Below are positions 61,132 through 64,000 of a stretch of DNA of 64,000 nucleotides, piece by piece; positions within the stretch are counted from its first letter, which is position 1, and every line of letters begins with the position of its first letter. The DNA lies in the NCBI GenBank assembly GCA_033961575.1, contig CM066735.1, positions 33,747,501-33,811,500 on the forward strand. Reading direction: 5' to 3'. The notes under the pieces are model-generated. The model was not told where the DNA came from, did not search any database, and saw only the letters and a list, made by a program, of their open reading frames with translations. The translations under genes were made by a program, and so were the position numbers. Source of the stretch: Aselliscus stoliczkanus. Its lineage: Eukaryota; Chordata; Mammalia; Chiroptera; Hipposideridae.

Positions 61132-62204
61132 CTTTGCTTATGCCATTTCAGCTTAGGATAGGTGTCACAGATACACTCACTTTTCAGATAGTGGGGAAAA
61201 CTTGTATCTACTTTAGCAAAAAAAAAGTGTGGAAAAGAGATATCCTCGGAGAGTAAATAATAAGTTGCTGTAATTAATAGTAATAGATAACACAATGATC
61301 TAACTCAGGACATCAACAAAGGTACCTTTATCAATCAAGGCATTTATAATGTATTGATTGCTGGAAAGCTGTAGCATTACAATTATATTCAAGTTGAATT
61401 TTCAGCACTGACTGATGCTCTACTGTTAGTATAATTGGAGACCTCAATAAATTCTTGTCATAGGCCAATCTTAGTTATTAATACCAGATTTCAGGGGTCC
61501 CTAAAACTCACTTAAGTTACACTATGTGTAAAACTAGACGTTTATAGAGTTTCAGTAAAAACTCATACTAAGGTTTATAATATTTTATTAATTCAAAACC
61601 CAGTAAAACAAATTGTAAGGTGACCAGCAAGCTAAGAACCATATTTGAAGTATCGTTGGTCTATATTCATAGAACTTTACTAGCCAGTCTGTCAGGTTCA
61701 TTTTAGTTCTGAAATTCTCTTATTTTTTCAATGATGAAAGCAAACCTACAAGGGTTTGAATTCTAGACCCAGGATACTGCCAGAGAGTTGAAGAGTCCAG
61801 ATGAGGGCACAGGTCATAATCCAGGGTCCCTTGTAGCAGGAGAGTAATTATATGTTTCTATTTGTTATGGATATTATCAGAATAAAAATATTTTGCAGCT
61901 CTTGAGGTAGTACTTCACTTAACTTCACTATGTTTTACCTTATAAATCCAGTTAAAATATTTCTGTTATCCTAAATATATCACATTTTTCATGAAAACAT
62001 TATATAGAAAGTGCATTTCTCTTTTTAAATTCTTTGTTATTTTCTTTGGAGTGGCATGAGTCCTGAGACTTTACATTTGAAATTATATTTGGAAAAATAT
62101 TTCTCTTTTATTCATTCAATAAACATGAGTGCTCATTACATGAAAGACAATTAGCTATATAATGGGGGGGGGTTACAAAGATTAGTAAAAAATGAATCAT
62201 GTCC
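61132..62204. other. AT-rich sequence, nothing recognised
   Basis: No feature identified; a G10 run lies at about 62164-62172. Confidence 0.35.
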
Positions 62205-62218
62205 TCAAAGAACTTAGA

Positions 62219-62375
62219 GGGCTGGCCAAGAGGCTCAGTTGGTTAAGAGCTCACTCAAGAGTGTGAGCTGAGCTCTGGGCAACAGCAGTTCGATGCCCAG
62301 CCCGAACTGAGCTGCCGCTGAGCTGCCAACAGGTGGCAGCATGGCTCAGCTAAAAAACAAAACAAAACAAAACAA
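62219..62375 (+). mobile_element. tRNA-derived SINE, type C
   Basis: It starts gggctggccaagaggctcag, with hairpin agctcac...gtgagct, B box agttcgatgccc, 'gagctgccaacaggtggcag' and a (AAAAC)n tail. The flanks share caaagaact(t/c)aga. Confidence 0.9.
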
Positions 62376-62392
62376 ATCACAAAGAACTCAGA

Positions 62393-63637
62393 ATAATGGA
62401 GTGACTATAAGGAAAATACATTTTCTTTTTATCAGCCAGCAATGTTTTCAGGTGTATACCTTGTTGTATTAAAGTTCAGTATCACAGAATTCATTTTAGA
62501 ATTGCTGAAATATTGAATTTTATTATTTGTTATAAAATAGTTAAAGCCATGCTTTTCCTCCTTATGGAAACACATTAAATGCTCATAGAACATGGCCTTA
62601 ACATTTTGATATCAGTCAATAGTATTCTGCTAGATTTTACTGTAGAATGACAGCATATAATTAAGAGATGTAGACTGTGAGTGTGAAAAGTTAATTAACT
62701 GCAAGATTTTGACAGACACCAGGTAATTAAAAATCAAAATGAAATTAGCTTTAAAAATTTTTAATTATGTTTTATTTCATAATACATTGCTAAGAAAAGT
62801 GAAAGGGGATGTTTTCCATTAGCTTGTTCGTCCTTGATGGTAGTTCTTACATTATGCTCCCAGTGAAGTCATAATGCACTTCCCCACCTGCAGTGCCCTT
62901 AATCTGTTTCTGAAAGTAATTTTGGAAATTAGAATACTGCTGTGGCATTAAAGTTTAATACTTTGTCAGCACCATAGGCAGAAACTGCTAAAAGGAAAAA
63001 AATCTACCCTACAAAATTAAAACCAAAATTATTTTTCTTTTCCTTTTTTTTCCCCACAAAGAAATGGAATTTTGTGTGTACTGTAGTCATGAGAACAACA
63101 ATATTTTAATCTATGACTCACCAGAATGCCCTAGGAGCATTAGCCAAACCATATTATATCTCTGCCTTAGATTCCTGGTATTTTTATTTTATTGATGATT
63201 CTGAGTGACTTCACCTATGTTTAAAAGACATTGCTAGCTCATCCTTAAACCTACTTTTGACACACTTAGGTATCCTTGATGTAGGCTAAAGCCTTTGGAT
63301 ATCCTCCCCGCTCCTAGTATTGAGGTTCAGCCACATGCCTTCAAAATCCTGTCCACAGGGAACACATTGGAGAATATCCCTTATATTATGAAGAAACCAG
63401 TAAGTGACATCTAACTAATTAAATAGTAGGAGGTAAGGATGAACTTTTCTGAGATCTTCAATGAATGTAGCTACAACCTAAGAGTCCCTGAATTACTCAA
63501 CGTTGCCCTGAGGCTTTTACTCATGTGAGCCTCTCTTATAAGAAAGTGTGTAAAGACATAGGTCCTAGCAAATTTAGTTTTAATTAGAAGTGGGAGAGCT
63601 CTTTTACCCTCTGAGATCATACTGTTTTTCTCTTTTA
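62393..63637. other. AT-rich sequence, nothing recognised
   Basis: No gene or repeat family identified. Confidence 0.35.
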
Positions 63638-63651
63638 AGAAAGATGTGACA

Positions 63652-63815
63652 GGGCCGTCCAAGTGGCTCAGTTGGTTAAGAGCTCACTCAAGAGTGCGAG
63701 CTCAGAGCAACACGGTTTCCGGTTAGATTCCCTGCACAAGCTGAACAGCCGCTGAGCTGCCAACAGGTGGCAGGACGGCTCAGATAAAAAAAAAAAAAAA
63801 AAAAAAGAAAAAGAA
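63652..63815 (+). mobile_element. tRNA-derived SINE, type C
   Basis: It starts gggccgtccaagtggctcag, with hairpin agctcac...gcgagct, 'gagctgccaacaggtggcag' and a long A-rich tail. The flanks share aaga(a/c)agatgtgaca (63638-63651 and about 63817-63831). The second GAGCTC of the hairpin block is shortened compared with the other two C copies. Confidence 0.9.
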
Positions 63816-64000
63816 AAAGACAGATGTGACAATAGGGGCAGATAAGGGAAAAAAAAACAAAAAACAAAAAACAAAAACCTTCCAAACGAGTACCCAAGAA
63901 ATGGAGCAGGCCCATAAAGGGGATCACTGCTGGAATGACAGTTGGTAGAAGGAAATTAGGAGTGAGCAACCTTATCTGTCTGCTCTCAGAATTTCCTGCC

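Overview
This window is nuclear DNA from a placental mammal: AT-rich, gene-poor, with no intact protein-coding gene, no exon I can defend and no recognisable RNA gene. Its open reading frames are short and come from repeats, low-complexity tracts or chance. Shared ancient mammalian repeats (L1, L2, MIR, MER2 and other Tigger elements, MER5-like and MLT1-like sequence) place it in Mammalia. The dominant young repeats are tRNA-derived SINEs starting GGGCCGGCCGAGTGGCGC. Their 3' halves resemble SINEs I associate with yinpterochiropteran (rhinolophoid) bats. A bat is therefore my best inference (moderate confidence); colugo is the main alternative. A short mariner-type MITE fits a bat but does not prove it.

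Layout. 1-8.4 kb: old L1/L2/MIR pieces plus a cluster of short SINEs (2.0-3.05 kb), a MER5-like element and a full-length long SINE (6.85-7.29 kb). 8.4-17.8 kb: an L1 with an inverted 5' part, an L2 copy split by a long SINE, a MER2 element and several SINEs. 18.7-23.6 kb: a composite SINE insertion, an MLT1-like LTR, and the one gene-derived sequence, a processed pseudogene of FAM204A that was later split by a long SINE. 26-36.3 kb: a second inverted L1, probable remnants of endogenous retroviral LTRs, two Tigger-type elements, a third L1 with an expanded tail, and a 280-bp AT-rich palindrome. 36-44 kb: nearly featureless. 44-49 kb: nested insertions (L1 tail into an older repeat, SINE into L1), a Tigger-type element and the mariner MITE. 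49-64 kb: L2 fragments, a 345-bp homopyrimidine tract, a SINE whose tail grew into a (TTTC)n microsatellite, a palindromic foldback element and two SINEs of a third type.

Four SINE types can be separated. A (about 105 bp plus tail) is the tRNA-like head ending at CACTGCCCTC. B (about 400-440 bp) starts with A and continues into a long body ending in AATAAA. C has an extended GAGCTC...GAGCTC hairpin. D is older, tRNA-Ile-like, and shares its tail with B. Most copies carry clear target-site duplications of 12-19 bp, the mark of L1-driven retrotransposition. No gene network or operon is present. The value of the window is its record of retrotransposition, nested insertion and palindrome-forming elements.
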